Source: Gammaproteobacteria bacterium
Lineage (GTDB): Bacteria > Pseudomonadota > Gammaproteobacteria > GCA-001735895
Assembly: GCA_022340305.1 (NCBI GenBank)
Contig: JAJDOF010000051.1
Location: forward strand, 1 to 63,303
DNA length: 63,303 bases
Reading direction: 5' to 3'
In this document: positions 8,420-17,291 of the stretch, in pieces
Position numbering within the stretch: the first letter of the stretch is position 1
Layout of the letters: each line of letters opens with the position of its first letter
Program-made: the position numbers and the translations under genes
The notes under the pieces: model-generated
Told to the model about the DNA's origin: nothing
What the model saw: the letters and a program-made list of their open reading frames with translations, nothing else
The model's database searches: none

Positions 8420-10741
8420 ATGCAACAATCTATCATTTTACACTGGCTGAAATTTCTGCTGGCAATCGCTGTCGTGGCGACCGCATTATCGGGCTGCAGT
8501 GGCGACGACGGCGAGCCTGGCGTTCCAGGCGCTCCCGGCCCAGGCATCAACCCTTCCTTCTCGGCGAAGTCGCTCGACATGACGATTGACAGCGTTTCTA
8601 TCAACAGCCCCGCGGCTGTTCGATTTAGCGTCAGGGATGACAATGGCCTGCCTTTCGTCGGCCTGACCTCGCGCGATCTGAGATTCAACATCGCCAAGCT
8701 GGTCCCGGGCGCATTCGGCGATCCCAGCACCTGGCAAAGCTATATCAACCGGGCAAGCGAGGGGGCGATGCAGGCATCGCAGGAGCGCAATCGAACCGGT
8801 TATCCCCTGGGTGACCTGGTTGATCATGGCGACGGCAGTTATACCTATACTTTCGCGACGGATCTGGCCAACGCGGACTGCCCGCCACCCTGTGAAGATG
8901 CGGATGGTAACCCCCTCGATGTTTCCTACGATCCGAACCTGACCCATCGGGTTGTCATTCAACTCTCACACTCGGTCATCGTCGGGCTGCCACCACTGAA
9001 TGCGATCTATACCTTCCGTCCTGCTGATGGCGCTACTAGCGGCATCGCTTCGCGCGAAATTGTCAGCACCGAGAGCTGCAACGAGTGCCATAACCAGCTC
9101 AGGGTGCACGGCTCGCGGGTAGATACCCGCTTTTGCGTTACCTGCCACAACCCGGGCAGCTGGGATCCCAACGGCAACACTGCAGATTTCAAGGTGATGA
9201 TTCACAAGATTCACCGTGGCGAGGACTTGCCGAGCGGCATTCCTTACGTAATCGGCGGGCACGATTATTCAACGGTGGCTTTCCCGCAGGACATACGCAA
9301 CTGCACCAAGTGTCATGATGGTGCCGATTCCGCTACCCCCGAGGGGGACAACTGGAAAACAAAACTGAGCATGCAGGCCTGCGGCTCGTGCCATGACGAC
9401 AAGAGTTTTGCAATCGATGGCTCGGAATGGGGGCTCAATGACCCGGCCGGTCATTCCGGCGGCATCATGACGGATAACAGCAATTGTATTTCCTGCCATA
9501 AAACCTCGGTATTCGGCAGTGTCGAGGAAGCCCATACGATACCGGGCAAGGCGGAAGCTGGAAATTTCCAGTTTAATATCCACGACGTAAGCGGCGGCGT
9601 TATCCCGAGCATTCAGATATCGGTAACGAATCCCGCAAACAGCGATGTACCCTACGACCTGTCGGCTAACGCCTTCACGGGCGGCGGTGCGCGCCTGGCG
9701 GTGGTAATCGGCTGGGGAATGACCGACTTCAATAATACCGGTGGAACGACGAACACCGGCTTTCCCAATTTTCAGGCTAGCGCCGCCTTACCCATCTCTA
9801 TCGATCCGGTTGCTGCCTGCGATGCGGGTATCGCCGACTGGACCTGTACGCCTGACACTCCGGTTGCCGGAACCTATACGCTGACCAAATCCACGCCACT
9901 ACCCGTCACTGCCACGGGAACAGGCAGGGTAGGTTTCGAGGGCCATGTAGCCGCCGATTTTGACGGTGATCTCAGCTTTGACGACGAGGTTGCGATCAGA
10001 AGCGTGGTGAAGGATTTCGTGATTACCGGGACTTTGTTGTCGCGCCGCGAGGTAATCGATATTAACAAGTGCAATAATTGCCATGACCAGCTCAGCCTGC
10101 ACGGCGGCAATCGCAATGACGAACCGGCCCTGTGCGTCATCTGTCATAACCCCAATGCGACCGACACCGGTCGTCGACCCCCTACAACCACGGATACGAC
10201 CGATGGCAAGCTGGAGGAAGCTATCGATTTCAAGGTGCTGATACACAGCATTCACGCGGGTGCAGAGACGAACTACGATGCTACCGAGTCGCATGGCTTC
10301 CGCGAAAAAGGCCTGGTTGTCTGGGGATTTCCGGGCTGGCCCTGCGACCAGTTCGGCGCAGCCGTGGGAAGTTGCGAGCATGACTTCAGCCATGTTCGCT
10401 TCCCGGGTATCCTGCAGGATTGCACAACCTGTCATAACCCGGACACCTACAAGCTGGAGGGTGACTGGGTGCTGCCGACCGAAAACGGCGTACTGAGCAC
10501 CACGGTAACGACCCCTCCAGATATCACGACGCCCGACGATGACCAAAATATCTCTCCGACCGCGGCCGTGTGCGCCGCCTGCCATGACAGTTCGGTAGCG
10601 CGGGCGCACATGGTGGTGCCGGGTGGTGCCGTGTTCGATCAGACTCAAAGCGTGATTGATGGCGCCGTTATTGAAACCTGCTCGGTTTGCCACGGGCCCG
10701 GCCGCAGTTTTGATGTCGATGTAGTTCACGGCCTGGATTAG
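8420..10741 (+). CDS. OmcA/MtrC-family decaheme c-type cytochrome, outer-membrane lipoprotein
   Basis: The 773-residue protein is built like the surface decaheme cytochromes OmcA/MtrC. A lipoprotein signal ends LSGC at C26, followed by a Gly/Pro-rich stretch (GEPGVPGAPGPG). It has exactly ten CXXCH sites in two groups of five: CNECH, CVTCH, CTKCH, CGSCH, CISCH, then CNNCH, CVICH, CTTCH, CAACH, CSVCH. Each pentaheme group is preceded by a beta-rich domain. Such proteins sit on the cell surface and deliver electrons to minerals, shuttles or other extracellular acceptors. It is the first gene of the plus-strand block with MtrA- and MtrB-like genes downstream. The acceptor cannot be read from sequence. 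Confidence 0.9.
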   Translation: MQQSIILHWLKFLLAIAVVATALSGCSGDDGEPGVPGAPGPGINPSFSAKSLDMTIDSVSINSPAAVRFSVRDDNGLPFVGLTSRDLRFNIAKLVPGAFGDPSTWQSYINRASEGAMQASQERNRTGYPLGDLVDHGDGSYTYTFATDLANADCPPPCEDADGNPLDVSYDPNLTHRVVIQLSHSVIVGLPPLNAIYTFRPADGATSGIASREIVSTESCNECHNQLRVHGSRVDTRFCVTCHNPGSWDPNGNTADFKVMIHKIHRGEDLPSGIPYVIGGHDYSTVAFPQDIRNCTKCHDGADSATPEGDNWKTKLSMQACGSCHDDKSFAIDGSEWGLNDPAGHSGGIMTDNSNCISCHKTSVFGSVEEAHTIPGKAEAGNFQFNIHDVSGGVIPSIQISVTNPANSDVPYDLSANAFTGGGARLAVVIGWGMTDFNNTGGTTNTGFPNFQASAALPISIDPVAACDAGIADWTCTPDTPVAGTYTLTKSTPLPVTATGTGRVGFEGHVAADFDGDLSFDDEVAIRSVVKDFVITGTLLSRREVIDINKCNNCHDQLSLHGGNRNDEPALCVICHNPNATDTGRRPPTTTDTTDGKLEEAIDFKVLIHSIHAGAETNYDATESHGFREKGLVVWGFPGWPCDQFGAAVGSCEHDFSHVRFPGILQDCTTCHNPDTYKLEGDWVLPTENGVLSTTVTTPPDITTPDDDQNISPTAAVCAACHDSSVARAHMVVPGGAVFDQTQSVIDGAVIETCSVCHGPGRSFDVDVVHGLD

Positions 10742-10866
10742 GGCGTAGCGATGCTCGATACTTTCCTTACCAGGAATCTGGGGAGTCCACAAGGAGCTCT
10801 CAGGGCCGTAACAATGAGCAGGGTTAGCCAACCTCCCCTGGCAACACCACAGCGACGGTCGCTACA

Positions 10867-11874
10867 TTGAAAAACAAATTACCTTTGCTGCTGCTGGCTC
10901 TCGTATGCGTGGCCGTCACTGGCAGCGCCCGCTCTGCCGACGAGGTCGATGAGGACAACGTCAATATCAGGGCGACAATCCAGCCGGGAACCTATACCGA
11001 GAAAGGGGCTGACACCTGCATCAAGTGCCACGACGAGGACGACGTATACCCGGTATTCGATATCTTCAAAACAAAGCACGCGCAGCAGGGCGACAAGCGC
11101 TCGCCGTTTGCCGGCCTGCAGTGTGAGGCTTGCCACGGCCCCGGCATCGCGGGCCCGGAAGCGATGGCCGAAGTGATCGAAAAGGGCGGTCATACCGGCC
11201 GCGTCAGGCCCGGCAATGAACGCCCCCCGATTATCGCCTTCGGCTCGACATCGGAGGTACCGGTTGCGAAGCAGAACAGTATGTGTACCAACTGCCACCA
11301 GGGCAACAATCATGTTGGCTGGAAAGGCAGCGCGCACCAGGCGGCCGATGTTGCCTGCGCCAGTTGTCACAAGCTGCACGCCTCCCCAGACCCGGTACTC
11401 GAAGTAAAGACACAAGCCGAGGTCTGCTATGCCTGCCACCTCCGTCAACGCGCCGAATTTTCCAAGCCGTACGCGCATCCGGTGCGTTTCGGTCAGATCG
11501 GATGCAGCGACTGCCATCAACCGCATGGCGCGATAGGCGACCAGTTGCTGGCCAGGCCGACGCTGAATCAGACCTGTTACACCTGCCACGCGGAAAAGCG
11601 CGGGCCGTTATTGTGGGAGCATGCGCCAGTGTCCGAAGATTGCAGTTTGTGCCATACGCCACATGGATCAATACACCCCGGACTGCTAACCAGGCGAGTG
11701 CCCCAGCTCTGCCAGCAGTGTCATTCACAAATCGGGCATCCTAGTGTGTCCCTGACTGGCTCCGGCCTGGCTGGCGGCAGCGCGTCGGCATTGCTGCTTG
11801 GCCGTGGCTGCGCCAACTGCCACTCCCAGGTGCACGGTTCTAATCATCCCTCCGGCGTGAAGCTGATGAGATGA
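10867..11874 (+). CDS. MtrA/DmsE-family decaheme c-type cytochrome
   Basis: The 335-residue exported protein has a signal peptide (KLPLLLLALVCVAVTGSARSA) and ten CXXCH sites: CIKCH, CEACH, CTNCH, CASCH, CYACH, CSDCH, CYTCH, CSLCH, CQQCH and CANCH. Size and heme spacing match MtrA/DmsE/PioA. These form a heme wire that passes through an MtrB porin and connects periplasm to surface. The start is TTG at 10867, the only in-frame start giving a proper signal peptide. A tiny upstream frame (10814-10870) ends on a TGA that overlaps this TTG, which could couple its translation. The following frame is already open at the ATGA overlap, but the MtrB-like start lies 47 bases on. Confidence 0.9.
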   Translation: MKNKLPLLLLALVCVAVTGSARSADEVDEDNVNIRATIQPGTYTEKGADTCIKCHDEDDVYPVFDIFKTKHAQQGDKRSPFAGLQCEACHGPGIAGPEAMAEVIEKGGHTGRVRPGNERPPIIAFGSTSEVPVAKQNSMCTNCHQGNNHVGWKGSAHQAADVACASCHKLHASPDPVLEVKTQAEVCYACHLRQRAEFSKPYAHPVRFGQIGCSDCHQPHGAIGDQLLARPTLNQTCYTCHAEKRGPLLWEHAPVSEDCSLCHTPHGSIHPGLLTRRVPQLCQQCHSQIGHPSVSLTGSGLAGGSASALLLGRGCANCHSQVHGSNHPSGVKLMR

Positions 11875-11921
11875 CTGTACTGAAGACGCAATTTGAGTCC
11901 TGTCCCGGGGGACTGATTCCC

Positions 11922-14045
11922 ATGAAGAGACGCAGCTGGGCGCTCAAAGCTGGCGCGACATCGACACTCGTGGCGCTGGCGATGCAATTATCGATGGCCT
12001 TTGCCCAGGATGCGACCGAACCGGCGGCACCCGCCGTCGATACTTCGAAATGGAAATGCAAATTCTGCGAATTCGAAGAGGGCTGGTATTCGGATATCAC
12101 TCTGGGCCTTGGACAGGTGTCCGACGACTCGTATAAATTCGGCGAATACAATGGCCTGCAGGAATCGGGGACTTATCTGATCGGTGACGCCAGCGCCCGT
12201 TATCGCAGCGAGGATGCTACCTATCTCGACCTCTCGGTAGCGGATATCGGCCTGGATACGCGCTCGCTTGCAATCGCCGGCGGCAGGCAGGGGAGTTTTG
12301 ACCTGTTCCTGAGTTATCACGAGTTGCCGCACTATATTTCCGACTCGGCATCGACACCTTATCTCGGTAATGGTGGCGACGTTCTGACCCTGCCGGCTGG
12401 CTGGGTCAGGTCTTCCACTACGGCGGGAATGACCGCGCTTGACGCGAGCCTGCGCGAGGTCGACCTGAAGACCGAGCGTAAACGGCTGGGCACCGGAATC
12501 TCCATTACCACCGAGTCGCCCTGGAGCTACGAGGTTGACCTGCGTCACGAAGACAAGGAGGGCAACAAACTGACCGGCGGTTCCTTCCTGTTCAGCAGCG
12601 CGCAACTGGTCGAGCCGGTCGATTATGTCACCGACGAGATCGATGCCGCGATAGCCTATACCACGAAGCGGTTGCAGGGGCGATTTGCCTACTATGCCTC
12701 TACTTTCAGCAACAACAATGATTCGCTGACCTGGGAAAACGCCTATACCCCGATCGTTGCCGGTGCCGACGAGGGACAGCTGGCGCTGCCGCCCAGCAAC
12801 GAGTTTCAACAGCTGACACTATCGGTTGCTTACCAGATAAACGACCATAACCACCTCAGCGCCGATGTCGCGGTCGGGCGCATGATACAGGACGAGAGAT
12901 TGCTGCAGGCAACCCAGAACACCTTGCTGGCGGTGCCACCGTTACCGTCAGACAGGGCCAATGCCGAGGTAGAAACTACCAATTCCCGAATTCAGTTCGT
13001 GTCGATGCCGGCCGACAAGCTCAGGCTCAGCGCGGTTTACAGTTACGACGAGCGCGATAACAAGACGCCTCAGCTAATGTATGACTGGGTCTCGACCGAT
13101 GCCGTGGTGGCGCCCCAGCGCAGCAACCTGCCCTACAGTTATACCCGCGATACCTTCAAACTGAAGGCCGATTATGACTATGCCAGGGGGACCAGGCTCG
13201 GAATCGGTTACGATATCGATGAGCGTGAACGCAGCTTTCAGGAAGTCGATAAAACCAACGAAGACACCCTCTGGGGCTCGATTCGCGTGCGCGGTGTCGA
13301 CACCCTGTTTCTCGAATTCAAACTCGCCACCAGTTCGCGTGACGCCTCTGCCTCCGAGGTCGTCGCCGCCATCGATCCACCGCAGAATATTCTGATGAGC
13401 AAGTACAATATGGCCGACCGGGAGCGCGATACTTTCGGCGTCTTCGCCAGCTTCATGCCCGGCCCTGAGTACACCGTTGGCTTTAGTCTGGATAGAGCCC
13501 TGGACGACTATACTGGCTCCGAGCTCGGATTGAGCGACAGCATCGACAACAGCGTAAACGTGGATGTTGCTGCGCTGCTGTCGGAGACGACAAGCGTCAA
13601 CGTATTTATCGGGCGACAGAGAATCAAGTCCACCCAGGCGGGAAGCCAGAACTTTGCCGGCGCGGACTGGATCGCCAGTACTGACGATACCTTCGACAAC
13701 TTCGGCATCGGCGTGACCTATGTCGTAATCGAGGACAGACTCGATATCGGCGCCGACTTTAGCGTTGCCCGCTCGACCGGCGAAATCGAGCTGAACAGTG
13801 GGGCTTCCGCGCCGCCATTTCCAGATTTGCGTACCGATCTCGAGGCCATCAAGCTTTACCTCAACTACCGCCTCGATGAGAACCTGTCATGGCAGGCTGC
13901 TTACTGGTACGAAAGCTATGACTCGAGCGACTGGGCTGTCGATGGCGCGGCGCCCGATACCGTAGCCAATTTACTGAGTTTCGGCCAGCAAAGCCCGGAC
14001 TATACCAACAACGTCATCAAGCTGGCGCTGCGTTACCATTTCTGA
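11922..14045 (+). CDS. MtrB/PioB-family outer-membrane beta-barrel (decaheme-associated porin)
   Basis: The 707-residue protein has a signal peptide ending AFAQD. A CKFC motif follows at residues 46-49 (WKCKFCEFEEGW), then a long run of alternating amphipathic strands with aromatic girdles, ending in the outer-membrane signature LALRYHF. MtrB/PioB barrels sheath an MtrA-type cytochrome and dock an MtrC-type lipoprotein. The N-terminal CXXC has been reported as a signature of MtrB in metal-reducing Gammaproteobacteria. The ATG at 11922 was chosen for its signal peptide. An ATG at 11871 overlaps the stop of the MtrA-like gene but would put 17 non-signal residues in front. Confidence 0.88.
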   Translation: MKRRSWALKAGATSTLVALAMQLSMAFAQDATEPAAPAVDTSKWKCKFCEFEEGWYSDITLGLGQVSDDSYKFGEYNGLQESGTYLIGDASARYRSEDATYLDLSVADIGLDTRSLAIAGGRQGSFDLFLSYHELPHYISDSASTPYLGNGGDVLTLPAGWVRSSTTAGMTALDASLREVDLKTERKRLGTGISITTESPWSYEVDLRHEDKEGNKLTGGSFLFSSAQLVEPVDYVTDEIDAAIAYTTKRLQGRFAYYASTFSNNNDSLTWENAYTPIVAGADEGQLALPPSNEFQQLTLSVAYQINDHNHLSADVAVGRMIQDERLLQATQNTLLAVPPLPSDRANAEVETTNSRIQFVSMPADKLRLSAVYSYDERDNKTPQLMYDWVSTDAVVAPQRSNLPYSYTRDTFKLKADYDYARGTRLGIGYDIDERERSFQEVDKTNEDTLWGSIRVRGVDTLFLEFKLATSSRDASASEVVAAIDPPQNILMSKYNMADRERDTFGVFASFMPGPEYTVGFSLDRALDDYTGSELGLSDSIDNSVNVDVAALLSETTSVNVFIGRQRIKSTQAGSQNFAGADWIASTDDTFDNFGIGVTYVVIEDRLDIGADFSVARSTGEIELNSGASAPPFPDLRTDLEAIKLYLNYRLDENLSWQAAYWYESYDSSDWAVDGAAPDTVANLLSFGQQSPDYTNNVIKLALRYHF

Positions 14046-14140
14046 CCTGTCCAGGCTCCCCGCCGCTGGCCTGGACCGTTCCAGCAAAGTCCCTCGAAAA
14101 TAAGATTTTGACCGGGCCTGGCGAAATTTCTGCCAAGACA

Positions 14141-14154
14141 TTGATCCATGTCAA
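14141..14154. promoter_or_regulatory. FNR-type box upstream of the second MtrC-like gene
   Basis: TTGATCCATGTCAA differs by one base from the FNR consensus TTGAT-N4-ATCAA. It sits in the 394-base gap between the porin gene and the second decaheme lipoprotein gene, about 285 bases before the ATG. It suggests a separate oxygen-controlled promoter with a long leader. I see no other clear element in the gap (14046-14439). Confidence 0.5.
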
Positions 14155-14439
14155 GAAGCTTGCCTCCACGCCTCTTTAGTCTGAACAGGGCGAAATTCTG
14201 ATCTGTGTCTGAAACCGGTTAAGCACAACGAAGTAAAACATTAAGGGTTGTTATTCACGGGTCTTCGCAAACACCAGATTTCGAATCAATGACTGGGCCA
14301 TAGAAGAAATAATGAACACGATGCCTGCCTGTCGAACGAGGGCGCAAGATCCACCCACCACGATTCCCAGCCAGGGAAAATTCGCCGTTTGCCCACGGAA
14401 TTCTTTACTGCAGTGCTTGATCAATGAGGGGATATCACG

Positions 14440-16920
14440 ATGAATAAAATCAAAATACGGTTGCTCGGGGCCATTGTGCTGTCGGCATTCCTGGGTATGA
14501 CCGGGTGCGGTTCGGACGGTTCGGACGGTAAGGACGCGGATCCCGCCGAGCTGGCAAACCTGCAGTCGCAAATCGATGCACTGTCTGGATCGGATGCGCT
14601 CAAGGACGTCAGTCCGGAGCAATGTGTATTGTGCCACGACGACGAGGGCTCACTCGCCAAGTCGGGGGCCCAGCATCAGCTCGACTACGAGGAGTTCTAC
14701 CAGGACCAGGCGCTCAGGGTGATTAACCTGGCTTACTCGAATGACGGTACCAGTGACATCGTCACCTTCGATATGACCAAGAAAGACGAATTCGGGGTCG
14801 AGCAGGACTTCGATTGTACGCTCGCAACCACTAATCCTGAACCCGATGTCTCTGACGCACTCAATATCAACTTCGTCCAATATGACCCGGCAACCCGGAC
14901 GTTTTCCGATGGCGCCGCGAGTACGTTCTGGAGGTCGATAAAAGGCACGGTAACCTATCTTGGCAATGGCCAATGCGAGAGCAGAAAAGCTCAAAGTCCA
15001 CTCGGAGATCTGAACGCGTTGAATGGCCACATCGCCGTGTATGGTCGTGATGAAACGCTGATTGAAAACTCTCCCAAGCACATCGCGAATCCGAAATATC
15101 CATTCGCGTCAATGATAAAAACCGGCGCAGGCACAGATTACGTATCCAATGCCAATGCGTCGGGCTGTGAAAATTGCCATACCCGGCCATTTCTCAAGCA
15201 TGCCTATATCTATGGCGAGGTAAACGACGGCACCAACAACGACGGCAATGATTTTTACGTCTGTAAAACCTGTCACCTCGATGGACGTAACGGTGGTCAC
15301 GCAGACTGGCAGGTCCTGAAGGACGATCCGGCACGCCATGCCGACCTGGAGAACAATCCTTTAACGGCGGAAGAGGCAGCCAAGTACGCCTATAAAACCA
15401 GGCTGATGAACGACGTGCACATGTCGCATAACATGGAATTCGGTTTCCCGCAGTCCATGAAAACCTGCAACACCTGTCACGAAAACAAGCTTACCGAGAC
15501 CCTGGCGGCTGAAAATTATAACCCCGAAACCTGCATCAGCTGCCACGCCATCGATAAACTGGTAGCGAAAATGAAAACCAACCGGGCTGGCAATCCGGTT
15601 ACCGTTCATGACCAATTTGCGGATCCTGACAAGAACGGAGTCATTACTGCAGCCGAAGCTACCACGCTGAAGGGCGTCACCTGTAATGCCTGCCATTCGC
15701 CCCCCGGGTTCCAGGATCCCTCCGGGACTCCTTATTTATCAGCAGGGACAGGTCCCGAGTTCACCAATATTCACACCGGTTACGATCCGGAAATCTATGC
15801 GGATGCCGCGGGCACCCGGTATTCACAAATGTTTGTCGTAAGCGTTGATTCGGCGTCGTTCGATCCAGCCACCAACATGCTTACCATTGCGTTCCACGGC
15901 GAAGAGCTCGATCCCACCGGAACCCCGGATACAAACGCTTCCGCTCTTGACGTAGAAGATATCGTGCCCACCGTAATGGTCGGCCCCTATGGTTACGACT
16001 CCAGGCAGTACATCGTAGGTCCGCATAATCGCGATGCAGACAGGAACCGGTTGCTGGAGTACGTAATCGGCAGTGGTCCGCACCCGCGGATTAGCGAAAC
16101 CGCCGGCTCAACTCCCGGCGACTGGGAAGTTACCGTCGACATGTCCATGTGGGATGACATGATTGCCGACGGCAAAATCCGGAGAGTGGAAATCGGCGTT
16201 ATGCCTGAACTGGACGATGCCAACGGGAATGAAGTCGCGATGAACGCACCTTCCAGGACCTTTGATCTCACGGCGCCGCCCAATGGCGTGTTCCTGAACG
16301 AATATCCTGATGTAGCGGACGGTGTGGAAGATGATGTCGTCAATGTCCTGGGTGGGTGTAACTCCTGTCACGATGCATTGGCAACCTCTTTCCATTCGGG
16401 CAAGCGCGGCGGCAATATCAAGATCTGCAAAATGTGCCACGTGCCGTCTTCCGGGGGATCCCACCTGGAGATGCAGTCAAGATCAATTGACTCCTATGTC
16501 CATGCTATCCACTCGTTCCAGTTATTTGATATCGGTGATATCGATTTGAGCGATCCGGTCGAGGCAGCGGAACATGATCACAAGCTCAGCGCCGAATTCC
16601 CGAGGTTTGGCGTCAAAAACTGCGCGTCCTGCCATATGCCTGGCAAGTACGGAGTTCCCGATCAGGCCAGGTCCTTGCCCAGTCTGCACTCCGCCTCCGA
16701 TGAGGTTGACGGCCGCAACATCAAGAACGTACCTGCCTATGTTATGGGGCCGGCGGCGAGAGCCTGCGGCGGATGTCATCGGGCGCAGATGATAAGGGCG
16801 GATGACGCGAATAAGCTCGCGGCGTTCAACCAGCATGTCAAGACGTTCGGTTACCTTGTCGAGAATGACGACGGTGTCTGGGATGCCGTGGTCGACAAAA
16901 TCATGTCGATATTTAATTAA
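14440..16920 (+). CDS. Second OmcA/MtrC-like decaheme c-type cytochrome lipoprotein
   Basis: The 826-residue protein has a lipoprotein signal ending MTGC (C23) and ten heme sites: CVLCH, CENCH, CKTCH, CNTCH, CISCH, CNACH, CNSCH, CKMCH, CASCH and CGGCH. The first heme lies close to the N-terminus (about residue 62), before the first beta domain. Four or five others cluster mid-protein, and four come after a second beta domain. This spacing differs from the first MtrC-like protein, so it is probably a distinct surface cytochrome (an OmcA-type partner) rather than a duplicate. A good ribosome site (GAGGGG) precedes the ATG. A strong terminator follows directly. Confidence 0.87.
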   Translation: MNKIKIRLLGAIVLSAFLGMTGCGSDGSDGKDADPAELANLQSQIDALSGSDALKDVSPEQCVLCHDDEGSLAKSGAQHQLDYEEFYQDQALRVINLAYSNDGTSDIVTFDMTKKDEFGVEQDFDCTLATTNPEPDVSDALNINFVQYDPATRTFSDGAASTFWRSIKGTVTYLGNGQCESRKAQSPLGDLNALNGHIAVYGRDETLIENSPKHIANPKYPFASMIKTGAGTDYVSNANASGCENCHTRPFLKHAYIYGEVNDGTNNDGNDFYVCKTCHLDGRNGGHADWQVLKDDPARHADLENNPLTAEEAAKYAYKTRLMNDVHMSHNMEFGFPQSMKTCNTCHENKLTETLAAENYNPETCISCHAIDKLVAKMKTNRAGNPVTVHDQFADPDKNGVITAAEATTLKGVTCNACHSPPGFQDPSGTPYLSAGTGPEFTNIHTGYDPEIYADAAGTRYSQMFVVSVDSASFDPATNMLTIAFHGEELDPTGTPDTNASALDVEDIVPTVMVGPYGYDSRQYIVGPHNRDADRNRLLEYVIGSGPHPRISETAGSTPGDWEVTVDMSMWDDMIADGKIRRVEIGVMPELDDANGNEVAMNAPSRTFDLTAPPNGVFLNEYPDVADGVEDDVVNVLGGCNSCHDALATSFHSGKRGGNIKICKMCHVPSSGGSHLEMQSRSIDSYVHAIHSFQLFDIGDIDLSDPVEAAEHDHKLSAEFPRFGVKNCASCHMPGKYGVPDQARSLPSLHSASDEVDGRNIKNVPAYVMGPAARACGGCHRAQMIRADDANKLAAFNQHVKTFGYLVENDDGVWDAVVDKIMSIFN

Positions 16921-16930
16921 CCACGAGGAG

Positions 16931-16966
16931 AAAGCGAGGTGGGTTTTATACCACCTCGCTTTTTTT
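16931..16966 (+). terminator. Rho-independent terminator closing the decaheme block
   Basis: AAAGCGAGGTGG and CCACCTCGCTTT form a 12-base perfect stem around an eight-base loop, followed by a run of T. It begins 11 bases after the second MtrC-like stop codon. The rest of the gap to 17291 shows nothing I recognise. Confidence 0.92.
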
Positions 16967-17291
16967 AGGCCCGATCTCGTACAGTCGATTTCGATATTAC
17001 GCTACCTGCCATAAACTGGTGTCAACGATACCCACAACAGCACCAGTGCGAGATAATAGAAATCTGATATTCAGGTCCCCAGGCCGGAGTAGCCAGTGAT
17101 ATTATTTCCCATCCGGGCCACTGGTTTCGGAGCAGGTAAACAACGGACCTTTGCGACAGCGCAGGCCCGAGAAGACGAAACGAAGTTGAATCGGCGATAG
17201 ATACGATCTCGGCAAGCCGAGACCTGCCGCAGCGACTTTTCCAGAATGCCGCTGCGCTATACTTTTTTAACCTACACACCGGGAAGGTAGT

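Noticed and set aside
9899..10831. 310-codon minus-strand open frame
   Set aside because: Antisense to the first MtrC-like cytochrome, with no domain or ribosome site.
8420..16920. DMSO reductase (dms) operon
   Set aside because: The MtrA-like protein resembles DmsE, but no molybdopterin or iron-sulfur subunit is encoded nearby.
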